Shown here: positions 24,003 through 36,174 of the stretch, piece by piece
Layout of the letters: each line of letters begins with the position of its first letter
How positions within the stretch are numbered: the first letter of the stretch is position 1
Assembly (NCBI GenBank): GCA_018873245.2
Contig: JAEMBT020000001.1
Span: 12,368,220 to 12,432,219, forward strand
Length of the DNA: 64,000 nt
Direction: 5' to 3'
From: Archegozetes longisetosus
Taxonomy: Eukaryota > Arthropoda > Arachnida > Sarcoptiformes > Trhypochthoniidae
Notes under the pieces: model-generated
What the model saw: the letters and a program-made list of their open reading frames with translations, nothing else
The model's database searches: none
What the model was told of the DNA's origin: nothing
Made by a program: the position numbers and the translations under genes

Positions 24003-24738
24003 ATGACAAACTCTAATTTCAATTCGACCAGTCAAATAATAAGAGAAGAAATAACTCATTTAAAGCCGTATTTTAAAAAGGTTTTTGAATCACCTCAAGA
24101 GTTTTTTTCAATTTATAGGTGGAATTATAGGTTTAAGTGTTGGTATTTATTTGTCAATAGTTGCCGATCATATAGGTTTCTTTTCAACAATTAAAATTGC
24201 AAGTGATTCACTTGTATTACGGATATTTAATGTAGTGATCACTGTTGGTACTCGAGCAAACTGGTATTATAATTTTGGCGCTGCAATCAGTGTACTTAGA
24301 ATATTATTTGCTCCTTCTAGTGAACAAGAACTCAGTTTAACTGTATCTCAAAAGTCAAAACAACGCTTTAGAGAATTAACAAATAAGCAAATCGGACATG
24401 TATCAGGAGTACTTGTTGGTATTTGCATTTATTCTTATGTGATGAGCCAGCTTTCTGAATATAAACATCCTGAATTGTTTAAATCAGCTGATTACTCTAA
24501 TATAAACGACAGTGGAAGTCTCGCTGTTCAAGTTTTGTTTAGTTTTGATCAGCCCCTGCTAATTTGTGGTGGACTCTCTAATTTATTTTCTTATGCTGGC
24601 AGCTGGTTAGATGGTATATCAGGCAACAGAACAGTGTTTCACGCTTTATTCGAAATTTCATCCTCTTTGTCTAATCTATTTTCTCCTAAATCTAATTTGC
24701 TTAATAATGGTAGAGCACAGAGCTATGGGCTATACTAA
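24003..24738 (+). CDS. Orphan multi-pass membrane protein, one frameshift
   Basis: Starts at ATG 24003 (MTNSNFNSTSQIIREE). The first frame runs to a run of seven T at 24102-24108; the second frame continues without a stop to 24738. Reading six T instead of seven gives a continuous protein of about 244 residues whose junction (PQEFFQFIGGIIGLSVGIYL) makes a natural membrane segment. A spliced alternative would need a 38-nt intron, shorter than any other here. There are four or five hydrophobic segments: IIGLSVGIYLSIVADHIGFF, LRIFNVVITVGT, FGAAISVLRILFA, VSGVLVGICIYSYVM and LAVQVLFSFDQPLLICGGL. I do not recognise the family. Because only the homopolymer breaks it, it is probably a real gene with a sequencing or recent indel. 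No AATAAA follows closely. Confidence 0.6.
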
Positions 24739-25956
24739 TTGCTCGTTAACTTCATCCAGCAAAAAGCGACAACTGTATTGTGACACTACTGCAGGAGTCA
24801 GTATCTAGAAAAATATAATTTACTGAGGAATTATGAGAAAAGTGATTTATAACATAACTGATGATAAATTATGTTAACTAGACCACAGCTGTAAATAAGT
24901 TCAAGTTTGCATAGATTTTAGATGTTCATCATAATCATTCCTCAAACTCTTAACTTCCATCAGTTGCTCCTAGTCTCAAATGATAAAGTATGTTCAAGAA
25001 AGAGGTCTCATGGCATTCCATTTCATGTGTTACTACTATTAGTGGATTTTTTACATTAATACATCAGTAGTCGTGCCGACTACTATATGAGCTACTCGAA
25101 CGAATTTAGAAAATTATTAAAGGATGGTCCTACAACTCCACAGAAAAGTCCCCTGGAACATAGATTCTTACGAAGAAACTTATAGAGAACGAGTAAGCTT
25201 ATGATACACTCGTGACTTTATGATTTGATATTCCTGAAATACGATCACGATTTAGAGGGAGAAGCTTCAAAAACTCATAAGAAGAAAACGACTGAATATA
25301 TTTTCAGTTTTTTTTCCGATAAATATAATCAAGGTTTCTATAACCTGATTACATTCAGTCAATAATTGTCTTAAAATATATGATACGATAATTCAAAAAT
25401 TTCTTCAGGCTAATTATTTATTAATTAAAAACCAACTCTAGTATTTTGTTACTAATTTCATAAGCAATATATTCTCGATAACGTTCTCAATAAAATATTG
25501 CACGAAATCATTATTTTTATGAATTGAGATATTTTCTTTAGATTATTCCGTTTTCTATTAAACTCCTTTAAACTCATTACGATCGATTCTTTTATTATTG
25601 AAGAATTCTCACAGTCTATTCGTATAGTCAAAATAAACATTAAAGTAAAAATGGTATAAAATCTTATCTATTAGTGTTCACGCAAGTTTCAATACTCCTT
25701 TTGGGTAAATACTTACATGTAGTTAAATTTTCATGTTCTTCTAGTAATGTGACACTTTTTTTATGAACTAATCCACTTGAACATTAGTAAGTTAGAAAAC
25801 ATCAAGTACTGAACTTGCTAATAACTAGAAATTCAGAAAATCAATAAACTTTACTATAATCGTAAATTTATCACTTTATTTTCTTAATAGTAAATTTTAA
25901 ACTTGATTTCTATCATTCAATTAAAATACAATACATTCGTACTTTAATTTTAAATA
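24739..25956. other. Convergent intergenic region
   Basis: Spacer between the plus-strand membrane-protein gene and the minus-strand glucosylceramidase. It contains the minus-strand polyadenylation signal at 25875-25880. Otherwise I see nothing. Confidence 0.55.
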
Positions 25957-28802
25957 TTACCACCAGATATACGTCTGTATCGAACGTGGTGCTAATTTAT
26001 AGGACAGATGATTTTTTGAATCATTTATATTAAATGTGATTTCTTCGTTGTTTTGATTAAGTGCGACCACAACAGTTGCATTGTCAGGTCGTTTTACAGT
26101 TAGCACAAATAGATTATCAGTTTTATTTTCCAATCTATGCCCAATTCTAACAGAATCGGGTGATATAAATTTACTGAAGTGTCCCAACATATAGAACATT
26201 GGCTGTTTATAGGCTTCTTTCGCTACAATATCGATATATACAGGACTACTGAATCCTCCTTTCGTATCATTATTTGTAGTGGGCTGGTGTCCACCTGATT
26301 TATCGAGTACGAAATTCCAGTCCACCCAACCGGTGACCCAATTGTTTAGATCCTTTAAACAATAAAACAAACAAATTATTTCCAAATTAGTTAAACAAAA
26401 TACCTTAGAAGAAATCTTTTAAGCTTAAACTGCTGCTTTTTTATTGGAATATTCCCACATTAGATTAAGTTTATTTTAGATAATGATAAGTGAGCGCTTT
26501 CTGATCGCTTAATGAGGTCGACATCTCACGTCAGAATACAATTGGGCTAATATTAGTCTCTGTTTTGTGACGTCTGTCAAATTCATTTTCATTAATGCAT
26601 AAATAGGTAACAAATAAACTTTGACAGTTATGATATTCAATTTTCGATATTAATTTTATAACTGTTATATTACAAAAATGATCATACTTTCAGATTTCTA
26701 TATAATGACAATAAGAAGTAAATATTCTGAAAATCAAAATTTAATTTGTCAAAGTTCACTTGCTACAAAGCTTTTCGTCGATTGAAACGGCTTTGACAGT
26801 TTTCCTAAATGAGACCGACCACAGTCAAATCATATTCATATTAGGGAATCCTACCTTCTAAGTATAGTTAAGTTTCAAGAATAATATCGTTCAACGGTGT
26901 GTGAACAAACGTTCCTCTACTCTATCCAAATTGTCTAACGATAACAAAAATGGTAAGAAGACTTACTCTAATGATATCGTGTGCATAATGTTCACCGAAA
27001 TCCCATTGACCTGTTCCAACACCTTCGAGATGGCAAGCTTCGGAGCTGAGCAAGAAATGATTTGAATATTTTTTATGTGTGTCCTCCAAAAGTATATCGG
27101 GCCATTCAGAAGTTCTGGAATTACTATACCAGTGAAATGCTATACCTGATACATATTGAGCAGCCTCTTTGTCTTTTAGTATAATGTCAGTCCATTTATC
27201 TACCATATGTATGTTGTCGTCATACATCATAAGTTTTAATTTATCAGGAGTATAGCCTGATTTATGCAAAGCTGGACCCAAATTCATTTTAATAAAGTCA
27301 CGCTCCATTTCTGGTTCATAATACAACCCTACCCCAGGATATTTTCTTCCCAATGAAGGCTCGTTTTGAACAGTTATACCCCACATAGTTATGTTATGCT
27401 CTTTACTATAAGCATCTAAAAACCTAACAAATAGTTGGTAAATTTTTTGCAGAAAATACTGAATAAAGCAGTGATGTATAGCTTTCAGGACTATCGTATA
27501 ATTGTCTCGCCTTTCGAAAATATTCTCATTTCAATGTCTTTCCTTTTGCTTTGCGAAAGCTGTACAACACTTGAATAAGGTTTAAAGAGACAACTCCTAC
27601 TTGGTAAAATAGTGGGCCCAAATCTGATAGTATTCACCTCCGACTTCCCCTTTCAGCTGATTCAATGTGATATTGGTTTTAATCCACTCCGGGGCAACCC
27701 AGGGATTGCTAAACAGCTTAAGCGGATGAGGACTAAGTTTTTGTGCTTGTTTTATATATGGAATCTGAAGTTAAAAATTTTTATTAAATATAGAACAGTT
27801 CTTTAAATATGCGATTTTACCTTCCATTCTAAGTCTTCCTTTGGCAAAAGGAAATGAGTTAGATTTTTGTCGTCTTTAGTGTCATCATAAGTATAAGGAC
27901 GAACAGAATAATCAGTAGCTGCCATCGGTACTCTACCCATATTATACTCGATTCCATTTACAGAAAAATAACTTTCCATAATGTGATCGGCTAATGACTT
28001 CGGCACTGAATTGAGGATAAGCCCGACTGAATCAGTAAAAGATCCGCCAAAACCAAAAATTTTTTGAAATTTCTGAGTTTCGTCGATAACTACTGTTTGA
28101 ATTTTAGAAGCATTCGAAGTCACATGACTTGTCACTATCTTGAGTAATGTTTCTTTGAATCTGAGACCGCTTTTGCTACTTTCATAGACAGATGCGTAGC
28201 CCAATTTTGGCTTTTGAAGAGGTGGAAAGTCATCACAATAAGTAGCGTTACAAACACATACTGTATCAGCTCCAGGGACTTGACGTGATATGCACTCTTT
28301 TCTAGAGTTAACTATACGAAAGAGATTAAAATAGCAAATACTTCCATATATCATCTGAAAGGGCTTCCCCAAAGAAGAAAAGCTTTTGTAATTAGGAAAA
28401 CGTATTTCACATAAATTATGAGTTAGAGACAAACTGTACTTGGTTTTTATTCCTATCTTGTTTCGCACATAAAGTATTGAATAAGGGTTATAAAATAGCA
28501 GAAAAGTGTCTCTAAGATTCATTTCTCTTTGAAATAAGCATTAGATTAATTTAATTTTTATAATTTATGTTAAATATTCGGTGTAAAAGGATATTACTTT
28601 CATAACTCGAAAACTATTTCTTATTTACGATTAGAGTGAAATACTGCTCCCCATATGATAAAATTAATTTCAGTTTTTCTGAACTTATAAAATATGCTAA
28701 GTAAAGTAAAAATTAGAAGCAAGTTATGATCGCAGATTAATTACCAATAAGTGTTGAGTTAATCAGCAATAACAATACTGAAATGATCACAAAATTGTCC
28801 AT
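25957..28802 (-). CDS. GBA1-like: Glucosylceramidase (lysosomal acid beta-glucosidase, GH30)
   Basis: Hydrolyses glucosylceramide to glucose and ceramide in the lysosome; here a complete gene with five exons (minus strand): 28802-28745, 28311-27821, 27764-27601, 27423-26967, 26352-25957, total 521 residues with consistent phases. Exon 1 encodes the signal peptide (MDNFVIISVLLLLINSTLI). The mature protein starts with the family's Cys-rich N-terminus (CVCNATYCDDFPPLQ), then FQKIFGFGGSFTDSVGLIL, NMGRVPMAATDYS and SNPWVAPEWIKTN. The acid/base Glu lies in TVQNEP (about residue 259) and the nucleophile Glu in LLSSEACHLEG (about 366). The C-terminal part contains GWVDWNFVLDKSGG and QPMFYMLGHFSKFI, then the beta-domain to the stop. 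Length matches animal enzymes. AATAAA (minus strand) is at 25880-25875. All key residues are intact and there is no frameshift, unlike several neighbours. Arthropods often carry several GBA genes, so it need not be the sole orthologue. Confidence 0.96.
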
Positions 28803-29700
28803 TATTACTAATTTTTATAAAAATTCTTTCGTTATAACTATATAATTCGGATTTGAGAATATTTTCTGGGATTTGCAGCACAAATTTATATCATAAATCT
28901 GTCTTTGTATTGCCAATATATACACAATATATACGGGTGTATTTACAAATGTATTTGTCTGACCTTCTATATTTGTTTTGCTCACATTCGAAATCCTGTT
29001 GATTAGATAGTTAAAATAATTAATCGAATATTTCTGATTGACAAATGCTTTTTTTTTTGATGGATTAGCTCTGAGGTACAATCGTTTGCAAAACCTCAGA
29101 AAGTGGTTTTTGAGAATTCTATTCCCCTACACGTTAATCGATTTAAGTGAAAATTTCATGAGTAAACCATGGATTGGCAAGAAAATTTTTATAAAAGTAC
29201 TAATAAAAATTCCTGAGTGCATCTACCTAATCAATATAAACATGTACAGGAAAAGCTGACGATTGAATTCAAGTTTTGACAGTAAGAATCAAAATTATTA
29301 ATACTTTAAAAATAAATGAATACATATATTTTTGTTTAAACTAAAAATTCCTCATTCATAATCGTAGCGTATCCAACCCGAAATTACGAAAATTTCATTT
29401 GAGTGTAACATTTGAACTAAGAGCCCAATCTACTTGAAAGTAATATTAAATTGAAGGTGTTAAATTAAAGTCTGTCTTTGAACATTCAGCAAATTCGCTT
29501 ATATTTAAAAATTTTTTATTCGTAATCAATAATATAGTTTTCAGTTTTTGCATATAATGTTTGAATGTAAATTCAAATGTTTCATTTCATTGCGAATTTT
29601 GTGCTATAACTGATTAACTTGTAAATATTTTAATTTAGCAATTTAAATTTCAAAATTAATGAACTTATTAACAAAGCTTTAAAATACATTCAAGTTGATA

Positions 29701-29861
29701 CAGTGGACTCTCGTTAAAGTCGAGTCGTATTTGCCATAAAATTGGCTTGACTACAGCAATGCTTGACTCTATGCGGTACAGTCAAATAAGTTTACAATAA
29801 GCTGGTGCAGAGAAATCACTTAACTATCTATAAGCGACTTAACTATAATGATGATCCACTG
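29701..29861. mobile_element. Pogo/Tigger-type MITE
   Basis: 161 bp bounded by CAGTGGACTCTCGTTA and its degenerate inverse ending TCCACTG, with TA on both sides (29699-29700 and 29862-29863). The CAGTGG(A)CTCTCGTTA end is characteristic of pogo/Tigger-type elements. No coding capacity. Confidence 0.7.
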
Positions 29862-30844
29862 TAATGTTATTAAGTAGTTAGGACTCTTGATTCAAAAGTT
29901 ACACTCATATGAAATTTTCGGAATTTCAAGTTGCATATGCTACAGTTTTGAACTGAGGAACTTTTAGGTCAAACAAAAATATAGGTACTCATTTATATTT
30001 AAAGTAGTTTTGATTTCAATTGTCAAAGCTTGAATTCAATCGTCAGTTTTTTCTGTACGTGCTTACATTGATTAGGTAGGCGCTTTTGGCAACTTTGATT
30101 AGCGCTTTTGTAAAATGTTCTTGTCAGTCCATAGTATATTCGTACAAATTTTCATTCAAGTCAACCAATGTCTAGGGGTATAGAATCCTCATAGACCACT
30201 TCCCGAAGTTTTGCAAACGACTGTATCTCGTTGCTTTGGAACTATACTGTCGTATCTCTGATTGAAATAACATTAAAAATACGATATTATACTGTAGTTC
30301 CAAAAAGGTGATATAAAGTTGCACTTACAATACACTATCTATTTAAATGCAGCTGCATTAAATTTAGATTAGGTAATTAAGGGACAAGCACTACATCATC
30401 CTGTCTCAAACTCACTAAAAATTAAAGCATGGTATGACTTCTCGAGTCTCGAAAAATATTCTTATTAATTTAACCTCAATAATTAACCTTTAATTTCCAA
30501 AAGTTTTTATGTTTCAATGTTGACCGAAGAAAGATATTGTATAATTCGATTAAACAATGAATATTTGACGAATAATTCTAAGTTTAAAGGTTTATAGATG
30601 ATTAAAGTATGTTTTATCAAAAAATTGATTCGTTAAAGGGTCATTTTTAATCAAAATAGATTTGTTAAATGAATTTGAAGTTAAATTAAAAACTTTTAGT
30701 TATTGAACAATTATCTCAATATAATGAATTATATTGAATTTAAGCGTAAATAAGTAATTGGTGATTAAATTTTTGCCTTATATTATGTGTAGACACGTCG
30801 AACTTGATACTCAATATTAAACTATTTACTTGCCAAAATATACT

Positions 30845-31341
30845 GTCCGTTTTTTTGAAAACTAAACTCAAATCCTTATAACAATTTTTCTTTATTATTA
30901 CTCATGAATCAAAACTTACTAATGAGTAAGTTTAAAACATATAAAACAGAATTTGATCAATTAGTCATAGATTTTGAATTAAAAACACCTTTAATCATAA
31001 AATAATATTCATAACAGAAGAAAGAATTTTTGATTTGAAAACTCATTTATTAACTAAATCTTGTGATAAAGTTAGAGCTGAATTTTTTGAAAAATTTGGT
31101 AAAACTGGGCCGACCAATGCAACTATTTTTAGAATTGAATCAAATTTATTTTTACATATATAAACTACTTTGCAGGATTACAGTTCTGAAATAAGCTTTG
31201 TAAGATTATAGCTCATTATTAAGGTTTATTTTGAAACATTCAAATTTTGGTCAATGAGTAAGCGATTTCACTTTGACTCACATTTTCAAAAGCAACAAAG
31301 TTTAACTGTAAAATCTGAGTTTAGTTTTTAAAAAAACGGAC
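30845..31341 (+). mobile_element. TIR element with helix-turn-helix remnant
   Basis: Ends GTCCGTTTTTTTGAAAAC and its inverse (AAAAAAACGGAC) form inverted repeats of about 29 bp. Inside, 31011-31157 reads RIFDLKTHLLTKSCDKVRAE then FFEKFGKTGPTNATIFRI. This resembles the N-terminal helix-turn-helix found in some DNA transposases (the DUF4817-like pattern with a central P-x(3)-TI). The rest of the transposase is missing, so it is a deletion derivative. Confidence 0.65.
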
Positions 31342-31900
31342 TTATATTTAATTCCTTGTTACCTACTATATCAAGAAATCAAACAATTTTTAATTTTCAG
31401 ATATCAGGAACTGAGTGATAACTATTAATAATAGTCTAACTTTGAGTAAAATTAAAATAAACTTATGCTTAAATATAAGTTGATATAAACTAATCAGTAA
31501 TTAAAGTATTCATTTTATATATCTGATAGATGAGTTAAATAAATATCAGGACTTTAAAAGTTAAACAAAAAGCTTTAATACTTTATGAATCAAGTAAAAA
31601 ATTTGAAGAAATTTTAAAGTCAAAATTTAAAGTTCTTAAATAAAAATGTGCAACAAATCAAGTCTAACTCAAATATCTATTATACATAATTTTTATTTTA
31701 CATTTATACGCTTATTTGTCAAATCTTGTATTATAAATGGAATAAAAATAAAATTTTTAAAATGCTTATTAAATAAAAAATAAAAAATAAAAAATCTTTA
31801 TAAGACCTCAAACGTCTTATCTTCTTAAAAAACTAGTTCACTTATTTATTATTAAAATAACTTCTTATTAGCTTTAAAACTAACTTTTAAAAAATAATAA

Positions 31901-34900
31901 TTAATTCTTTGTTCTCTGATCCGATTTATTAGTCATTTGAAATGTTTGGACATTTTCCACTTCGTGCAAAGTATCAGGTATTTCTCTACCTTTGGTTTCG
32001 AGTAATAGAAACAGTAAAAATCCAGCAATTATTGATAGTATAGTGTAGAATATCATAACAACTGAGAAACTTGTAATTTGACCCTAAATAAAAATTTTTA
32101 ACTTTTCAAACAATTACTAAAACCGTAGAATAAGGAAACTAACAAACTCTTTTACAAAAGGCGCACATATCGATCCTATACGACCGGCTACTGTAGCCGC
32201 ACCCATTCCACTACTTCTTAGAACAGTTGGAAATATTTCAGCGGCAAATACATACAACACAGTGTAAGATGTGTTTATACAGAATTTGCCGATTATTGTG
32301 AGAGCAACTCTTAGAGGAGAAGTTGATGTTAAGGGTATAATCATTATGAATACGACCGCTATGTTATAAAAATAATGGAGACTTTAGAGTGATTTATCAA
32401 AGTTTTGAGTCCATATTTTTATTTACCGGTTAAAAACATGAAAACTGCTGTTAACATTTTGCGACCAATATATATCTAACCAATAGTACAGAATATAATC
32501 GATGGCAATTCTATAATTCCAGCTAAAATAAAATTATTAAAAAAGTTTCCACCAAAATCTCTGATATTTAGTGAGATTCCATAGTAAATAAAAGAATTTA
32601 CAGCGAATGTGTACCAAAGAATAATTGTATATTTTCGTAGATTCTTGGTTTTTAATAAGTCTAGTGCTGTTCTTTGGCGATTTACCATATCCTCTTTTTC
32701 AAGCTTCAAATGAAACCATTAAATTAAAATTTCATAAAAGATGTTAAAGTTATTTAGTTATCTATAAAAGTTGTTCAGAATTAATTTTGTAAAAGTTGAG
32801 ATTTAGTAGAGATGAAAAATCTATCAGATTTATAAAGAATTTAAAAATTGTTATTACGCTTTCGAGATGTTGTTTCAAATGCGCTAATTTTTCTTCAAGA
32901 TTACGATCAGATAAACCATTTTGTTTTAAAGCTTTTCTTATATTAAGCGTCGCTTTATCTAACTGTCCATTAATTAATTGCCAACGTGGGGATTCATGTA
33001 GGAAATAAAACCAAACAAATTGAGGAATTATCAGAATAATCGTACTTATTTGCAAATGTCTGAAGTTTCTTAACCAATAGCCTAAACCAGGAAGTATTGT
33101 ATAGCCAATTATCCAACCGAGTCCACACAAGATGCCGACATCTCCTCTATATTTAGGACCAACACATTCAAGAACTTATAAGGGAAGAAATGATAAAATT
33201 CTTAATTCAAACTGACTATAGCTTAATTGTTTTTTTTCGGATTTGGTAATTTTAAGAATTCCAACACTAACAGATGAGCTGAGTTATTAAATCAAATTAA
33301 ACAATTTTTTCACTTATTGAAAAAGTTGAAACTAATTACGTTAAAAATTCTGGTAAAGTTTAGTCTAATTAATAATTAGGTAGGCATTAGCCTGATATAG
33401 AAAATAGATTTTTCCAAATCATGTCATCGTTTGGTCATGGAAAAGAGATCCTTAATAGATAGCAGGTTCATTATTGGATGTGAGCTCAGATAAGTTTCTT
33501 ATTACGAAAGAAGCTTTGAGTGAGTGCGCATTCAATAATATTTTATATCAAAGCTGTAACTAAAGAAAATGTATTTAAACTAACGTAAAGAATAAAGAGC
33601 TGCTCCTTTAGCGCTTGTTCCTAATCCAAGAAGAAATCTTGAAATAGTATAGTGTGTTATATTCATTGATAGAACAACTGATAAACTAGTTATGAGTTCA
33701 ATTGCAAATCCAATCCATATGATGTGTCTTCGACCAAACTTGTCTGAACAATAAGCAAAGATAATGCCAGATATTATAAAACCAGGCATATAAACTGCTT
33801 GTGTGACTGATGGCAAGTACAATCTATAACAAACTAGATTGAACTAATCATAATTGATAATTAATTTTCAAAATCTATTAATCTTCTGATTCTGAGAATA
33901 ATTAGAAAATAAGAATTATTTTTTTTTGTGAAACAAGTTCATAACGAGTTAATATTTTTGATCTATAAACTAATACTATTATAATAACCAAAGTGAACTC
34001 TCATTATAGTGAACTTATATATAAACGCCCCGATAATAAAAAAGCCTATCTCGAATTAACTTCTTTTTCGGATTTTGTTTTAAACATTGAGCTCACATCA
34101 TACTTTATTCATATAATAAAATTCAATATATGTTTCAATGAAAAAAATTTATAAATAATCATAAAAAACTCATGAATTTAATGGTTATCAAATCTAACTC
34201 GCAATCAATTTGTGTTATGTTCATTATGAACAACAATATTGATGATCATTACATAACATCAAAGCTTTAGTTTTTATTTATATCAATATTAATCAAGTGT
34301 TTTATTAGGATTTTAAATGTTTAATTCAATCAATAATAAATTGATTCATTTATCTAATGGCTCGCCAAATAAGAGAACTCCTCTTATTCTAATTAATTAT
34401 TAGACTATTTGGATGTAAAAAATAGAAAATTTTATATTGACTTTTTATCTCACAATTTAATTTTAATTCTGAAGAATCAGTTTATTGTGATAAATCTGAC
34501 CTAGAATATGTTTAAATACACGTTACAAATAATAAATTTCATATTTAAGTTTCAATGAGTTTGATTTTTGTAAACATTTTTGAAACGCAACTTTAAGTGC
34601 GTTTTACTCGTTTCAATGCTTTAAGAGATAGGCTTTTTTATTATCGGAGCATTCATATAATGATTTGCTCGATAAGGCGTACACTTCTAGCTCTTTAGCT
34701 GATTCTATTAGAGCCAAAGTTAAAATCTTCGTCTATATTTAACTCGGATAAAGTAAACAGTTTTAATTTGCATTTGGAAGGTTTACTATAACGTGAGTCA
34801 ACTGTAAAATTTCCTTACGAACTTTATGCTTACTTCACTTATTATAGTTGAATCAAATAAACTTCTATCATATCGCCATTCTGTGCAACTTTCATTCAGT

Positions 34901-36034
34901 TTAAGATATTTAAAACATCTCATTTCTTCAGTTTTGTTCTAAGAATGAATAGAAAAATTGTCAAGTTTATGGAAAAAATACTAACGAAATACAGTACTTA
35001 CATACACTTTTCGGAATGAGAAATAATTTCTTAGAGAAAATAATAAGACTTAAATGCTTTAACTTTATATTCGTTTCAAAACTATAGCTAGTGCATGAAA
35101 ACGACTTAATGTTTCTTTCTATAGTAATATTTAAAAAAATCTATGAAATAAATTTGCATTCTTATAGACATGAAACACCTCATATCTAAAATCTATTAAA
35201 ATTAGAGTATAAAAGATATTGAGCAAAATATCGTACATAAAGATTTATTTTACTTTCTGTCTTAATTCAATTATAAAATATACACCTATATATTTCGATT
35301 AATTGCATTTGACTTTTATTAGTACAAATAGAGTAATTTAATTCATTTCTGAACTGTATGATGGTCTATTCAGGTGTATACAATTTTGAAAAGACAACAA
35401 ATTCTTATCTGAAGTTAGTATCTACTCTGTATCTACACTTGTGTTTTCAACTTGCCCCCATGTGTTGCAATAGTAAGGGACTTAAGTTCGCCTCTAACGA
35501 AAGAGCATAAAAGTATCTTTTGAATGAGTTCAATATTAATTAAATCAAAACTTTCCAACAATTTGCTCATTTCAATAAATAAATTGATATATTTATTTGT
35601 AAATCGATAAGTAAAATTACAAAACTTGAATAAAATAGCTATTAGTGCGCTACATTCCATCAATTTCAAACTATTAAAAATTTTATTACAAAGAGATATT
35701 AAAACAATAGATTGTTTCTATCCTGCACTCTTGATTACAATAGATAATAAATTTTATTTCTTACAATGATATGAAGTTTTGCAAAAGGTTTTGAAATGAT
35801 TGAAAAGTCAAATAGAATAAACTTTGTTTTTATTAGACTGACCTCTTGATCAATCGGCACATCACTGCACTAATAATCAATTTTATAAGCATGAAAAGAA
35901 TATCCCATATTGTGTAGAGCATATGTCATAGCTATTACTATAACAAATATGAATAAATTTGTTTGCCATTTACCCCAGTCACCGATTATTTCACTGACAT
36001 GTTTAACCTCCAAATCTTGAGTGCTTTTGAACAT
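31901..36034 (-). CDS. Organic cation transporter-like (SLC22/MFS), two in-frame UAGs
   Basis: Major-facilitator transporter of the organic cation/anion family. Seven exons (minus strand): 36034-35843, 34938-34834, 33843-33585, 33174-32858, 32703-32427, 32358-32144, 32083-31901; phases agree and give 515 codons plus stop. Landmarks in order: DLEVKHVSEIIGDWGKWQ, an extracellular loop with TEWRYDRSLFDSTIISE, NLVCYRLYLPSVTQA, SDKFGRRH after TM2, LLLECVGPKYRG, FLHESPRWQL, YIGRK, AAEIFPTVLRSSGMG, and LLETKGREIPDT near the C-terminus. Two UAG codons interrupt it: codon 55 (35872-35870), where the family has Trp in the HWC motif, and codon 367 (32478-32476), just before IYIGRK. All splice sites and frames are otherwise intact. 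Options are a young pseudogene, base errors, or A-to-I editing or readthrough. AATAAA is at 31850-31845. Substrate is unknown. Confidence 0.9.
33992..34685. mobile_element. TIR element in transporter intron 2
   Basis: Left end from 33992 and right end near 34685 are inverted copies of about 60 bases: both begin AGTG and share the block CGATAATAAAAAAGCCTATC. The left end (AGTGAACTCTCATTATAGTG) resembles pogo/Tigger-type ends. No transposase is seen. A second, separate end-like sequence (TATAACGTGAGTCAACTG) lies just downstream at 34789-34806. Confidence 0.6.
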
Positions 36035-36174
36035 TGTTGAAAACTTTTATTCACTCAATTATTCTTTAAACAAAACTTTATTGAAAGTGGTTTTCACATT
36101 TAAGAAACTGAAAATTTAAATGCAATAATGTTTTTCAGTTGATGACTTATACAAACAATAAGCTCATTCATTTA

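Larger units (their letters stand above)
28803..31900. other. Intergenic with small DNA transposons
   Basis: Spacer between the glucosylceramidase start and the 3' end of the transporter gene. It holds the elements at 29701 and 30845. Open frames at 28815-29081 and 29038-29259 lack motifs. A transporter polyadenylation signal is at 31845-31850 (minus strand). Confidence 0.5.

Noticed and set aside
24081..24118. 38-nt intron as an alternative to the frameshift in the membrane-protein gene
   Set aside because: Far shorter than every other intron in the window (56 nt or more), and the T7 run gives a simpler explanation.
35433..35669. 78-residue minus-strand frame, first thought to be a receptor or transporter exon
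   Set aside because: It lies inside transporter intron 1; the real exon 2 is at 34834-34938, where the TEWRYDRS loop is encoded.
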